The position numbers were made by a program, and so were the translations under genes. A stretch of 64,000 nt of DNA from Stratiolaelaps scimitus (lineage: Eukaryota > Arthropoda > Arachnida > Mesostigmata > Laelapidae). The first letter of the stretch is position 1. Every line of letters starts with the position of its first letter. The notes beneath the pieces were generated by a model. That model made no database searches and was not told where the DNA came from. It was given only the letters and a program-made list of their open reading frames with translations. Where the stretch lies: positions 4,402,001 through 4,466,000 of the forward strand of contig JABWDB010000016.1 of the NCBI GenBank assembly GCA_019614645.1, given 5' to 3'. Below, in pieces: positions 36,240-50,500 of this stretch.

Positions 36240-39200
36240 GGATTTGCTCTAATTGAAGAAACGGGGGAGGTGTATATCCAGTTGGCGCCGTATGGCACTG
36301 CACAAGCGCCTATCGCTTTCGCGACGTCGCACTGCGTCAACAGCTGCGGTGAGCGGGGTTCATACGCTGTTGTCACAAATAATTGCCCTTTTTGTTCCTA
36401 CCGTTGCTTTTGCATGGCTATTCTCTCACTGAACTCACTGAACTTATTATCTGTACCTATACAAGCGGGTGTACATACATGTACGTAATAAATAATCAGC
36501 TTCAACATAAGTTACAAACAGGCACCGCCTGTTATCGGCAGTGCGGCGAAGAACTGGGTGAACGGCCCTGGCCTGTAGGCATGTGACTAGGTGTTTAGAT
36601 TCATTTGAAGGCCATTAGGCATAATCACCAGCATTGTCGTCTACCTGAAGCGGTAATTATAGCGGACATCATCATGTTTTTCGGCTTTATCCCTATAGAA
36701 ATTGACTACTATTGTCTACGGGCTTGTCCATTTCATGTTGTTCAACTAGCTGACTTCGTCAACCAGCTCGGATCCAGGACCCCTCAATGGCGAGGTTAGC
36801 CACCTATGCTTTATTTCATGCCACTTTCTCGCAGCGCGATTTCTGTCTCATCCTTGATTAGAGCATCTCGATGATGCTCATAATCATCTATGCACCTGGT
36901 GCGAACATGGGATGGCAGGTATATACGATCAGATCGGTATTGAGTTCAGCCAGCTATAGCTCGATTGATTGTAGAGTGCAAAACTTCAGAGAGCGGACAT
37001 CATGGGACACTTGCCGTAGGCGGGACCAAAGCGAATCTACTTATGAACCATGACCCGGTTATAGCCGAGCTTCCCCGCCAAGGTCAAGGATCTCTCGGGA
37101 GTCGCAACGAATGATGGAATATGATCAACACATTTGCAACAACAAAATATTATTAGTACTATTATTGTAGTTATTATTATTACAATCTGCATGTTGTCTT
37201 TTGTGTCGTCCATCTCCCGCTGAGTATGTATGCATATTTTCTGTCCATACGCGTCCGCTTCCCTCTGACGATACAGGGAGTAGTCATATTTAACGCGACG
37301 ATAGGCCACCATTAATCTTCCAGTATTGGCTATTGAACGTGACAAGATGAGAATGAACATTCGATAGGGCGGGGGGGATGCATTTTCACTACTTTTGTTT
37401 TTAGTTATAATTATTATTCTTTTTTAAGTATAATCATATTTGAGATTACTTATCAACAATTTTATACGGCAGCGACATTGACGTCAGCATGTCGTTTATC
37501 CTGTCTAAACTCGGGTCGTTCCACTGACAAGAGCATAGGTGGTCCAGCTCGCGCTATTTCAACTGTCTTATTATTATTATTATTATTGATTATATTATAA
37601 TTAGTGTGTGTATTTGTGTGCCTTTTATCGTAATTTCGTCTTTTCCTTCTTGCCCTCAGCGTGAATTTTTCTTGAGGTCTTTTTTTTGTCTCTTTTTATA
37701 TAATTATAATTAATATAATCTTAATATTATTACTCGTTTTGTCACTAAGAGTGTGCATCGCTTATTGTTCGTCATCACCTGGTCTACAATCACATAACAT
37801 CTCTCTGTATATTTTTCACATCCCGTTTGACAACATTGCTCAATATCCATAGGATCGGATAGGAGATATATTATTATTATTATTATTGTTGTTGTTATGT
37901 TTCATTTATCAATTAAAACAACTACCGCTGCGTGTTATCGTGTATGCAGCATCGTTTTCGTCATACACTTGCCATTATTATGATTAATCATTACTATTAT
38001 AATTATTATTGTTATTATAATGAATTTCCTCCGATTGCGCCTATTGCTGCTGCTGTGGAGAGGGGGGACATCTGCGACCACTGCATTAGTTGGATCGTGA
38101 CTGGATTCATACTCATATTGTTGTCATTATTATTATCACCGTGGTTATAATAATATAAGTTGTCATTATTATCGTCATTACCACTACTCCTACTACTAGG
38201 GCTACTGCATACGTAGAAATCGTTGATATCTTTCGATTCGAATTGATCTGCGATCTGCTTCCGCGATAATTGCTCTTGTTATGTTTGACAAATTCAATGG
38301 GTACAGTAATAATCGCCTTTGGAGCATTATGCCATGTAGTGTTGTAGTAAATGTCTATGCGTACTCGACGTCATGCCACCGATGCCTTCGAGGCTATTCA
38401 GCTCATTGCGTGTACTCACAATCGCTTGACTTCAACGCGCAATTCCAACTCACACGGTACTCGTCGTCTATGGCGAATATGTAGTTCTGGCGATTGTAGC
38501 TCCCCTTGAAGTTCTCTCTGTGGCCGGAACGCGCACAATTTCTCACTATTTAGATTCCTTCCCGTGTCATCGTTTGTCGCTGCTGCTGCTGGTTTTTATA
38601 TATAGGTGGTGACCTATAGTAATAATATCGTATGCGTAAAGTCGTCCATGACTGTTTGGGTTGCATGCTCGTTATACCAGCTATCATCAATTTAATTATC
38701 GTTAAAATTCCAGTTGCCATTCATTTACGTTCATTTCGGCGCTATCATAGTTACACCGTTTCTTCCTCCCATTTGCAGCTAGTCAATGAATTACAGTCGG
38801 TCCTCGTCAGTCAGACTGAAACTAGTCACTATATCATTCGTGTAGTAGCAGTAGGTAGTTGAGCGGCAGGTCACACCTCGCTACGGGCAATGGTTCAGCC
38901 CTGGACCGGTCGAGAGACAGGGTGGTGGCCACTTGGATCTGGCCATGAGATCAGCCCCGGTTAACTGCGATATGTAGTGCGACCCACACACACACACACA
39001 TACACAATTTACTATCGGAATTATATCGACGCCTCTGACGTGCACGTCCATATGGAACACGCACCGACAGAGAGACACGTCGTTCACGAAGCATGGCCGA
39101 ACAGAGGCGACTGAAGGCGCCCTCGTAAAAGCCGCTAGAGTATGATGCGGCAGCCATATGCTAGCCAGCACACACTGCCGCTAAGTTTACTTCTGTGAAC

Positions 39201-39443
39201 ACTTTGCGCCTGTTTAACCTTCGTGGCGACAGCGCGCACCCGAAGTCGGGGTAGTCGCAGCGACATTGTTGGGCAGTGCCATTTGTTTGTCTCTAAAGAG
39301 ACAGAATTTTCGGCGGAGCGAATACACGCGTGCGCCGGCGGGCCGGCAATGTATTCTACCCACCTGCCTTCTTCGAAGTCTACGAAGAAGATGATGAATT
39401 GCACATAACAAACTTCACAGTTTGCATCCAGCATATGGACTCT

Positions 39444-39446
<3 letters not shown>

Positions 39447-39477
<31 letters not shown>

Positions 39478-39569
39478 TTATTTCCTTGTAGTTTATCTAT
39501 ATTTTCATTACGACATATGTAATATTTGTATAATTCATGAATATATTATATATATATATATATATATAG
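39447..39569. repeat. Two (TA)n runs followed by CA-rich repeat
   Basis: TA runs at 39447-39477 and 39543-39569. CA and CACACACA stretches follow to about 39680. Confidence 0.85.
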
Positions 39570-40788
39570 AAGCGCACACAGTTGACATCCACACACACAC
39601 ACATACATATACATACATAATACACAGTCACTCAATCACATATGCGTTTTCGGCGCACATTCTCTCTCTCACACACACACGTGCACACACATCAGCGAGA
39701 AGTGAGATGACATTGAACGACAATGGCCTAAAGAGGAAGGATCAGAAGGCTACATCGTGAACATGGTCGTCAGCTCTATCCAAATTGTATAGCAAATCGA
39801 TCACAGTCGAATCACGCATGTCAATAGTTGACTGGTCGGCTAAGCTCGCCCTGGTGTTAGCTGTCGTTCAGGACAAGCAGTCCTGCTTCTGTCCGTATGT
39901 CTTGTCCATGTGTTCAACGTCTCTCTGCTGTTCATTCACTCATCATTGGCATGGCACTAGGCCACACATTACCCGACACTTAACAGTGGCCCTGGGCATC
40001 ACGCACCACAGATACCGTGCATGCACAGACCAAATACTCTATCCGTCACTGACATCCATAGTCCGTCTCCCCATCAGCTCATCATTATTATTATTATTAC
40101 CATCTTTTAACCTAATTGCTCGTCAATATTAGCCTACAATCATATATCTTCATCATTCTCTTCATAGTCGACACGTATCTGAATCTAAATATATGGTGCG
40201 TTTCTTTGCCTCTTAGTGACTCGTTGTTCACCCGTCATTGTATCTTTGTTTCAATGTTCCCGTTTTTTGACAAATTTCCACCTTAGCTCACCCCTTCTGC
40301 ACCCGTCCTTGCTACCCTCCCGTAGGAAGACTGACAATCACGAAGATCTTTTGGCGATCATCAGTCTCATCGTTATCCACGGCAGAAGTCTGCCTGCTCC
40401 CACTCGATTTGTTTTGTCATCTCTCGATCTCATTATGTGTACGGTCGTAGGCAGATCGATCCGTACGTCAAGTAAACGTGCACACTCGCTCTAGCCCTTC
40501 TGCACACATCCAGCGACGACGCTCACATTTCACCCACTCACGCATTGATAGATTCAGACAGGAATTACGCGGGCTTTCACGCTCAAATACCCACCCCATA
40601 CATACGCGACAGGCATACGCGGCTAGCGGCGACACCGGCGGAGATCGTTATTGTACATCGTGGTAGAGTCGATCCGTCTTGTTGTGCCGATAGTCAGACG
40701 AGCAGCTGCTGCTGCTGTCGTCGTCCAGAGTCATTTAATTAACTTGATTTGATATACATCCTCGTCTCATGTCTTGTCATTATCATCA

Positions 40789-40794
40789 TTTAAT
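40789..40794 (-). terminator. Possible variant poly(A) signal of SINHCAF
   Basis: ATTAAA on the - strand, about 450 bases after the SINHCAF stop; a second copy is at 40734-40739. No AATAAA was seen on this strand between the stop and here. ATTAAA is the commonest variant signal, but the region is AT-rich, so this is weak. Confidence 0.25.
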
Positions 40795-41242
40795 AATGAT
40801 ATTAATTAATAATAGCAGTTGACGACAAGTGTCACCGATCCACCTGGATTCATCCTTATCGCCTTCTTCTGCTTAGTTTTCCAATTTCCACTGATTCGAA
40901 TCTCGGTGTGGAGCGCAGAACGTTCGGGGTGAACATTCCGCTTGGGAACACTCGTCAGTCAATCAGTCACTCAATTAGCTATCATTTACTCTACCAGTGA
41001 ACATGCGTTAGCCGATACGCGATGAGCCAATTAGATACTGAAGGTTCACCGAAAACCTTCTCCCTCGTTGTGGGCTCGGGCCGTACACGGAGACCTTTGA
41101 CCCACAATAATCTCCGCTCGACAATTTGCCCATCTTCGTCCGCTGCAAAACGTCGGTCTGAGCCGTGTCCAGGCAGACAGATGACATTCGAAATGTCCAC
41201 TATCTACGTTGAATGATCGATCTTCGATCAGTGGATCAATGC

Positions 41243-41506
41243 TTAAACGAAGAACGCCCCAGTCGCTGTTGCTACTGGTGGTGACGTTGTCGTTCCGGTG
41301 CTCCGGACCGTCGGACTGTCGGGAGCCCCTTCAATTTCCTCAGTGTCTGCCTCGGCTTCGCCCTCGGCAAGGGCATCAGTCGAGTCTCGATGCCGCTTGA
41401 CGCCATATGCGGTGGGGAACGTATCCGATGTGGTGAGCGATTCCGGACTCGTCGGCAACAGCAGAACCTCGGAGTTCGGCGTGACACAAACTGAACTATT
41501 TGAGTC
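41243..41506 (-). CDS. SINHCAF: SINHCAF terminal exon: Ser/Thr/Glu-rich tail and stop
   Basis: The acceptor AACCGATTTTGCAG is before 41506, phase 0, as exon 5 requires. The 87 residues begin DSNSSVCVTPNSEVLLLPTS and continue with Ser/Thr-Pro sites (TSPES, DSPTV), an acidic stretch (EGEAEADTEEIEG) and a Thr/Ala-rich end; stop TAA is 41245-41243. It has no recognisable counterpart in the short vertebrate C-terminus, so it rests on phase, splice site and coding-like composition. An intermediate exon in 41507-43713 is not excluded. Confidence 0.65.
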   Translation of the reverse strand, partial: DSNSSVCVTPNSEVLLLPTSPESLTTSDTFPTAYGVKRHRDSTDALAEGEAEADTEEIEGAPDSPTVRSTGTTTSPPVATATGAFFV

Positions 41507-44500
41507 CTGCAAAATCGGTTTGAAATTCAACACGCGCGCACGAACACAGTTAGATTGTATTCTTGTGGGTTTATAACTTTTGTTATTATTATTAATATTA
41601 TTATTATAATTATAATTAATATTTTCGTAATCATGCCTCTCCTCGCGAATCGATTTTCTACAAGAGGACAAAATCGCATCTATTCCACGTTGGTATCCCG
41701 CCGAGAAAGTTTCACATTCAACTGTGTTTTCTCCAGTTGAAGATTTGTATATCATGTGTGTTCCATTCATATTCTCAATACACCACCAATAGCTGCGTGA
41801 TGCCGGATTATAGCCAATGGTGTGTGTATAAAGAGTTGCTTTGTGCTTGTCGTTTCAAATACAACGGGTTATGCGTTCTGTCTGTATGAACATATACCGA
41901 GTATGCGTCGACAATTCTATCAATGTTAGTAATGTAAACTAAACATGCTTCGTGGCAGCGAGGTGACGAAGAGAGCCATTTAGAAATTAGGTCACCTGGC
42001 ACGAACCCTTCTGCTAGAGGCTTAGAAGCCGGCTTGCTTGGCCTTCAGCGGCGTCGCTATGATCCCCCGCCTAAAATAGCTGCCAGTGCATTTAATGGTT
42101 TGATCTTCATGAGGGGTGAGGGAGGCAGAGTGGATGAAAAGACAACTGCATACGTTGTGGACCAATTAATGGTCCCGCCAGCGGGAGCAGGCCGCGCTGG
42201 TCCTGCCACCGCCGGCCATACGAGCCTAATCGCCACGGCAGAGAGCGAGAGTGAGGGCTTCATAAAGCAAGCAGAGTATATATATATATATATATAGGGT
42301 CCGTTGCAAATAACGGGAGCGTCATATCTTCAAGGGAAGAAGCATCAGCTGTAGGCTGTACGAGGGTGGACAGCTCTGGCAGCCAATCATTCGATAATAC
42401 GGCAATGCGAGACAATCGATAAGATAGCGAAATTTCCCGCCAGGCGAATTGCGACGCAGAAACCCTTCCTCTGTGAAGTTTTCAATCGGAGAATGATGCT
42501 CACCCCAAACACTGCGCCAAATATTATACGCTTACTCGTCACCGAGCCCGCTTGGCTTAGTTATACGCAAATTAGGTATATATTATAGGTTAAATCTGTC
42601 AATTCTGTAATCGAAACACGGCTAACCAGACACTGAACCTGTGTCTTTCAAGATAGGAAGCTATGGTTGAGCGTTAGTTAATGTCAAGGTTTTTGGTCTC
42701 TGAAAACGCCATGAATAAAATGTGCCAGCCCAAGCAAGCGAAATGCGAGCTCGTCTCAACCTAAAAGAACTAGTCTGAACTACCTATTACCAGCGTGTCA
42801 CCAACATCCAACACACCGAGTAGTTTACTGCCTTGCCTAGCCAGCATTGTTGAAACTTTTGGCAGCACCTACAAAACAGCAGTGAATACTCTATTCGACC
42901 CTCTCACGGCACTCGGAAACATACAGTCCACATTTAGAGCAGAACTCATACCCGAAGTGGTCCCATTAATGGCAACCTGAAACAGTTACATTTGACTCGT
43001 CTGAGGGATGCCCAGACGGCGTCATAGTAGGACAACTTGAGTTGAGCCTCGTGTACTCGGACCGACTCTGCTGTGGCCTGGCCGGCCATAATCGGACGAA
43101 GAATCACACTCAGGCGTAGTGGCACATTTGGCTGGTGGAGTTCTTCTACTAATATTCAACAGACTGCTGTAGGTATCTAAAGACCCCAAAGATAGACGAT
43201 TGAGTGAGAGGGCACCCAGCCGCCGACTCACTAGGGTATTTTTAGTTATCAAGGCCGATAGCTCGTTGAAGGGCTCTTCAAGTGCCCGTCTGAGATCGCA
43301 AGGGCTCCGTTCAATCGACCATATATATATATATATATACCTATGCGGTATTGTTTTCAACTCAGCGGCTGTTCCGCCAAGCCCACCCTCCATCTCATCT
43401 GCGGGCCACTAATCAACTCCAGATGTAGAGCAAAACGTCGGAAAAGAACTTTGTAATACAAGACAATTAATCTGCACCCTGCTGCCATAGAACTAACCTA
43501 ACAGTACTGGTGTATCGACACAGAATAGAACATGACAAATATATATATATATATATATAGTGTTAGTGGACCAACTCGTGTTGTGCAGCACATAACAATG
43601 TACACTTACATATGTGTATCACTTGTGTGGCCGACTGATGGAGTCTGACCTCAACATCAACGGCGGCACCGGGGAGCTGTTTGTGAATCTCGAATAAGAG
43701 AAAGATTACTGACCTGTGAATGTGAGTGTTGACTGGATGCGGAATTTCTCCGGAGACGACATGCGCACGGCTTGAGAAGTTTTGGGTAGATCAGCAATTC
43801 GTCTCTCGGTCCCTTGAATACGACTCCGCAACAAATGCGCTCTCTGCGAAATATCAACGAATTCAAACATCAACAAAAAAAATGTATCGAAATAATATGT
43901 TAATTCAAACATATGAACATATGTAAAAGTATATTATCAACCGCAGTCTTGGAGTATACCCCACTGACGGTCTATGACCTTTCGTTCATGTAAAGCAAGC
44001 TCTTAGGTATATGATTTCGGCAAGGAGAATTGTTGCAGGCAGCAGATCGGCCCTCTGTTCATTCCCTAAAAGTTAATTAATTAATTAATGTTGCTCCATT
44101 CTATCGCACCCTACGCACGACACGGAGTATCCCAACCAATTGAACGGTTGATGGACCCACCCGAAATTAGCTAAAGATAATTAATGCGCCCCTCCTACGA
44201 TCTATTGTCACTAACGACGATGATCTATCCTCCACTCAACATTACAAGTTGCTCGCGCAGGTGATTACCTATAAAATATATCGCTGCTATTCACCGGCGA
44301 TATTCAAATCTGATCTTATAGACTATTTAATCTGTCGACGTAGAGTTCAACAGGGATAATTGAATTGGCACTTATAGCCTCAGCGAGATCCCCTCCACCC
44401 CACCAACCAGAGTAAGCCTCGAAGATCGACACTAATCCTTGAGGACTCTATGCCAATGTTGTGCGAACATCAGCATTCTTATCATTATCCACCCGCTCAC

Positions 44501-47500
44501 AGTGGTCTTAGTGATCACATCATATAATAGCAATTTAGCGCCACCCACTTCAATTCATCGAAACCATGTATGTGTTCTTGCAGTAGCATAGTAAATGAAT
44601 ATGTCATAGTCGCAGCAGCAGCAGCAGCAGAAACACATTTCGGCATCGGTTTGGTGGTAAGCGACTTATCTCTCTCTATCTTGGTCTGATCTTCCCTTCT
44701 CGCTTTCTGGATGTGTACCGGGCACCTCTGTTTCTGACGGCTACAATGATTTAAGCGTGTTAGAGAGCTAGGGTGAGGTGGGCGAGATACAGACGTACTA
44801 AAATTGCATGAGATGGTTCAGGTGGCGTGTCTGAATGAACTATATGCATCTCTATACTGCTTCTGGAACTAGCTCCCACCAATTGTTGTTTTATCAATAC
44901 ACTTCTTCATTCATAGCCGACGAACCGGCGATGCGACCAGCAGACAACAGCAGGCGTCTCTGTTAAGAGGACCGCGAGCCCTCCGTCAGTTTGCTGGCAG
45001 TGAGTGTTCATCCTGGGCAAGCCTCCGCGACTCAGCCTCCGTGAGTCATCGTGAAGTGGCCGACTCAGGAAGCCAGGAAGGCTATGGCATCGACCTCCAA
45101 GCGTCCAAGTCAAAACCTCATCCCTCCACTAGTCGTACCGTTACCTCTCGTCGCCGGTTCCCCGACGATTCGTGACTTCTTCAAAGACAAGTGGATCGTC
45201 GCCTATAAAAGACGACTACAAAATTTTGCCAAGCTGTGACGGCCGGCGATACCCTTCAGCTGATACCCTTAAGCCATCCTGTCGATAGGCGGGAAGGAGA
45301 GTTAAAAGCCGGGAGTGGCTTCGGACTCTGAAGAGCGGTCAACGACCCCGAGGCTGAACAGCCGCCAGCACTGCATTATGGGCCGTATATAATAGTAAAT
45401 ATTGGCGTGTTACGTGTGCACTTAGCGCTGTGTGTCCAATGAGAAATGAACGGACACGCATTTTATGGGTAAGTCGGTGAATATCAGTGTCTTCAGTAGG
45501 AGCGAACACACACGTTCGGGTCGCCGCCGGCTGTCAAATGTCCAGTCATCGGCCAATATGTCTAGAGTTCAACACAATATGCCATATCTATCAGTGATAT
45601 GTAGAATCGTGGGCTATGTACATAGCAGACAACGCATAATAATATGGATATCGAGTCTCCAGCATGTTCGCTGGAGACTCGTTTACACAATTCAAGTGCA
45701 CTGGCACTAGTATTGTACAGGGGTACGGTACGAGTGGACGAACTGGGGAACGCGCACAGGCAGGAGACAGATACAACCCTGAACACCCCACAGGCGAAAC
45801 TCCGTAACGATCGCTTTTACCATTACCGGGGCAATACGATGGTGTATACGCCTGCATTGTGGGAATCCACCTTGGACTCCGACAGTGAGCGCGCCTAATG
45901 AAATATCCGATTCAAACGACTGACTGGCGAACCATGGAACTGGCTGTTGTCTCATATTTGGCAGGCAACGAAGTGCTGAAAGTCACTCGCTAGCAGCCGC
46001 AGCGACTTCTCTAAACACACATACATATCCATATATATATATATATAGGCTGCGTGTGGGCCACTTGAATCTGAGCCAAACCTACTTCAGAGGCGACTAT
46101 TAATGAACGGTACCACACCTTCATATCTAGAAAATTTCCTGCATTATTCTTACGAATCAATCACGAGATGGCGAAGTGTCGCGACACGGGTGCCCATAAG
46201 TGTGATGTTCATGATCACACTTGAAATTCGATTATCTCCATTTAATATTCCCTCCCCCCTACCGCAAATAGTTCGATGGTGACCACATCGTATCGTTGAT
46301 TACCAGAGCTCAGAACAGTAGAACCCACAATAATAACAAAGCAGGAGTTTAATCGAGTTCACTAATGAATCCGAGAATGCGCTCAATGAATACAACAACT
46401 TTCATATCTTCGAAGGGCCCTACCTAAGCAATGTCCCGTGATGAAGCTCTGTCAGCGTTTATCGAAAGCGCTCGCATCTCAATGTGAGTTGCATGTCCCA
46501 TCGTGGTTAGATCACGCCGAACATGAACTGGTGCCATGGAACTGACAGCTCAGAATCGGTGGTCTCTCCACATTTCCTTTTCACGCCCAGCATCAACAGG
46601 GAGAGATAGAGGCGCACTCGTTATTTATTTGCTCCCGCTCGAGCCCCCTCGGCACTATCTATGAACACTGCTGGCGACGGCAGAAGCAGCAGCAGTAGCA
46701 GCATTGAACCTCTCACAACTTGTTGATAACGATAATACAAGATATCGCACCTGGCCGACCACAAAGCAACTACAATTATAGTCACTGCAGTGCGATCAGC
46801 CGTTGCTCTGCTGCTGCAACAATGATACATGAACAGTCTGCTGCTACTAGTCGAGACCATTATACTCGAGTCGGCAGTGTATATTCATTCTAGTACAGTG
46901 TGATATGTCTCCGATGTTTCAGTCCGTCTTTGAGCCTGTAGCTCGTATCGACGGAGAGTACGGCGCGCGTTCGCGTGACACCATGAGGTGATCAAGCGTG
47001 ATGCGCTGCTTATTTCAATAGGGCGCGATGCACAACTCAGTGCGAGTCGAGATTTTAAACGACGACTTTGTAGCTCTTTGGTTGTTGTTGTGGTTGTTGT
47101 CGTCGATGCTAGCAATCGGACAAGCGATGCGGTCTGCTGGGTACGCGTGTAAGGAAATATGTGCTTATATTATTTAGAAACGCTAAGCTTCATCCACTGT
47201 TTGTGTGTGTGTGTGTTTGTCATTGTGTCTCCTGTGCACATGGTCCACACCGTTTGCAAGGATTTGTCACTTGCTTACACAGCAAACATCGAACGAACCG
47301 GCGACCACCAACACATACTCTCTTCGTGTGACTAGAAGAGTCAGTTCACCTCTCTGCTGATGTGAAACCCCGGCTTCAGATAATTCGTTTTTCATGTAAT
47401 TGCCCTCCGCGGTAGGATAACTCCGTAGCTAAGCACCGGTGCGTTAGAGAATATGGACGATGATGCAAACCAGATTGTCTCTGTCTCATTGCCTCGGAGA

Positions 47501-50500
47501 GGTCTACGGGACCAACAACAGGGATCGCGAACGATATAAAGCGGTACAGCAACAATATTGAATTGTGTCCGCCATGTTGAAGCTGTGCAGAGTCTTCATT
47601 CCACTTGTGCCGCCGGGACATCGGTGGCAACAGAGTTTACGTGCGCTCGTTTTCTCCGTTAGCTCTTTGGCTTACCTGAGTGCAATCCATGCTAAGAAGA
47701 CCTCCTAGGCCTTTAAGCGTATCCTTCTTAGCTCAAGGGTGTAGCCTCAGTTTACGAGCGAGCAACGCTAACATGTGCAGCGCCATAGCGTTGGGCACGG
47801 AACGTTTTACCGAAGCTGTTTGCAAATTCATGCCTTTTGTTTTCGTCGTGCGGGAAATGAATTCACTCGTTTCAAGACGACTGAGGTCTTTACCTTAAGT
47901 ACTCTTTGTTGTGCCCATGATATATATATATATACGTCAACATATTGTTGAACATATTGCTTTTAAATGCGATTTATATATTCTCCACATGTTGAGATTA
48001 CCGTTGATTTAAAAATTGGATTTGTTTAAACCAATCTTTCGACGTAGTCGGATACTGGGTGATGGATTGTCCTCAGCTCTTGCTGCCATCCTGACCACTG
48101 GGTCATTATTTCGGCGCCGTTGTTTGGGCTCAACCGCGGTCCAGCCTCGTGGGGCAGTCCTTCGACCTGCCATACGAAGCTCCTCGAACATTTCGCTGTC
48201 CTTCGTCCTAAGCATCATGCTCGTCCGCAGCTCTTTGTTTGACCATCGGGTCAGCATCGCCTCCTGCACCAGCCCCTGCTGCCGCCTTCCAGCAAACCGT
48301 ATTAGAGCCGGCGATGGACATCGGTACAGCCACTAGCCGAACGTCTCGGCCACTGACTGCTGTTGGCCGCCAGACAACAGCTTGAGCCTGATCGACCGCC
48401 TGACCAGCGTTCCGTCCCGTCATCGTTTCGTTTATCTCCGCTCTGACGGTCTCCTCCTCGCTCCGTCTAACCACCAGCTTTCAATCTACGCGGTAACGGA
48501 GAGAACGGGGTACGAAACACTGAACTGGCTCCGTACGACGTTTGCTCAGTCGCTGCCTGATCTTGTCTGAACTCCTCTGGCCCAAAAACCTAGCCACTCA
48601 CGGTCCCCGCATGCGCTCCCTCATCCATTGCTCGCTATGGAGCAAAGCACCTCGTCATCGCCTAACCCCTGTCGCCTACCATACGATGGTGGTAGTAGTA
48701 GTAGTCGTAGCATAGCGGGGCATCTATTCCGCTGTATTGCCGATGCCAACAGGAGCGGCAGCGCCGTCGTTTTCTATCCTTTCGGCTTTGCTGTCAGCGA
48801 GCGACAATCGAGGAGCAGGTCGGCGCGTTGGGCAGTAGCCACGTCTCTCGCTCTCTCGAGCAGCTATAGCAACCTGCAGTGGATGTAGCTGCTGCTCCCG
48901 GTGGGATCCTGCCCCTGTGGCTGTTTCTCTCTTCTGCAAGAGCGGGCGCTCAGAGGAGAAGCGGAAAGCGACAGTCACTCCGAGCTGGAGGGAGAGAGAG
49001 AGAGAGAGAGATCCTGGGAGCTGCCTGCCCCAAGATGGAGGAGTAGCAACGACACTGACGCGGGGCGGCTGACGCTAGCATTGAACGGTGGCGCTTTCGC
49101 TCCAGCCCAGCTGGGTCGGCTCAACCCAGTACCCCATCAGTCTTTCTCTCTCTCTCTCTCTAACCCAGCAGGAGCGAAACCCAGGCAGGACCGAGAGAGG
49201 AGAACGAGGCGGTGGGAGTCAGTAGCCGCCCAGGTCATTCACCCCACCAAACGACTGTTCTGTGATCAGGTCTTCTCGTCGAATAGTCCTGTCTCCACAG
49301 TTTGAACATGATGGTAGTTGCTTCGTACAGCACCAAAAGTTGCGGAGTCAGTTAGCTATGTTGTTTTGTCATGGTCATGCTCGGTGAGTGGTATACGCGA
49401 TATGGTCGTATAAGTTGGCATCGCGTTGGCATCATCGATATAGCAATTAAGCAAATCTCGCCATTGTGTCGCGGTATTAAATGTGTGGTATGTAAATGTA
49501 AAGGTTTCATTATTGGTTTATTAAAGGAGCTGCAATTTTTACAGTGCTTCAGTTCTGTTATATGTCCTCACCAGATCGCGGGACTCGAACCTGCGGACTC
49601 CGGCATTTCACAGCCAGAGACTTCGCCGTTCAACCGCCACCGCGCTGGCGGCTGTTGCAAATCTTCTGCATGCGTTCAGTCATCGCTCAAGGGATCCTCA
49701 CACGAAAACAATGCAACAATGGTCCCCTAACAGCGACAGCCGTCAAAAACAAAATACATGGTTACGAAACGTGGTCCTCTCTCTCTCTCTCTCACTTTGC
49801 AGGCAAAGTAAAAGCGGCAAATAAAGCCAGCAAATAAAATCGAAATCAAGCAACTAGGGCACGTCCTTTATTCGCTGTCCGCACTACCGCGGGTGCGCGC
49901 CATGACGGTCAGCCAGCTGCAAATCTCTCGGTAAATCTCCTGGCAGTCCTTCTCTTATGTGACACACACAGAACTCGGCTTCCTGAGTTCAATGACTCCT
50001 CTCTCTCTCTCTCTCTCTTTCGTTTCGATAAGAGAGCGAAACAGAGCAAGGTAAAGTAGAGTCCATAGTCCTCGCTGGGCCCATGGCAGCTAAAGCTGAC
50101 GGGCACTTGCTGGGCCTGTATATGAGCGTATGGGTCTGAGTCCCGGATCTGGGTCTGACCAGCCGGCTTCCCTCCTGGCGCTGCCGCAGGCCTTCCTCCT
50201 TCTTTCCCCACTATTCTAGCCCATTGGCTGACTGTCTCCCCCGCTTGCCTCCAGGCTGCCCAGCCAGCAGAGCCTCGACCCCGGCGATTGCGCGGTTGTG
50301 GCCATGTAGGGCTGCCCCCGCGCCAGTTCTTCTTCTTCGTCTTCTTCTTTTTCTTCTCTTGCGACGGTCTACGCTCCCAGCTCTTCAGCTCTTGCTTGAT
50401 CCGTGGGGCCGCCTTAGCTGTTCAGTTTGGCGCGGGAAGGACTCTCCTTTTTTCATGGACATGGACAGACATCGTCACCATCTCTCACTGGCATTGCCAT

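Larger units (their letters stand above)
32562..41242. other. Spacer, no gene recognised; includes the SINHCAF 3' UTR end
   Basis: AT-rich with many ATT/ATA triplet runs (35041-35100, 37148-37184, 37570-37600, 37870-37890) that create Ile-rich chance frames. A short frame at 33718-33662 (-) encodes MTRTPISFGAFAAIVVCVS, signal-peptide-like, and could be an upstream exon of the 31-32 kb gene; this is speculative. Confidence 0.6.

Noticed and set aside
42879..42981. - strand segment after TTTCAG with an open frame and GTAGGT donor, as a SINHCAF exon
   Set aside because: It leaves two bases and would shift exon 41506 into a frame with less protein-like sequence.
43022..43292. 90-codon - strand frame that looks coding, as an extra SINHCAF exon
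   Set aside because: Its acceptor phase does not match the phase-0 end of exon 5, and no proper donor is seen; exon 5 joins 41506 in phase without it.
49561..49655. Functional tRNA gene
   Set aside because: The B-box is good, but the anticodon loop and acceptor stem do not form a proper cloverleaf, and related copies share flanking sequence, so a tRNA-derived repeat fits better.
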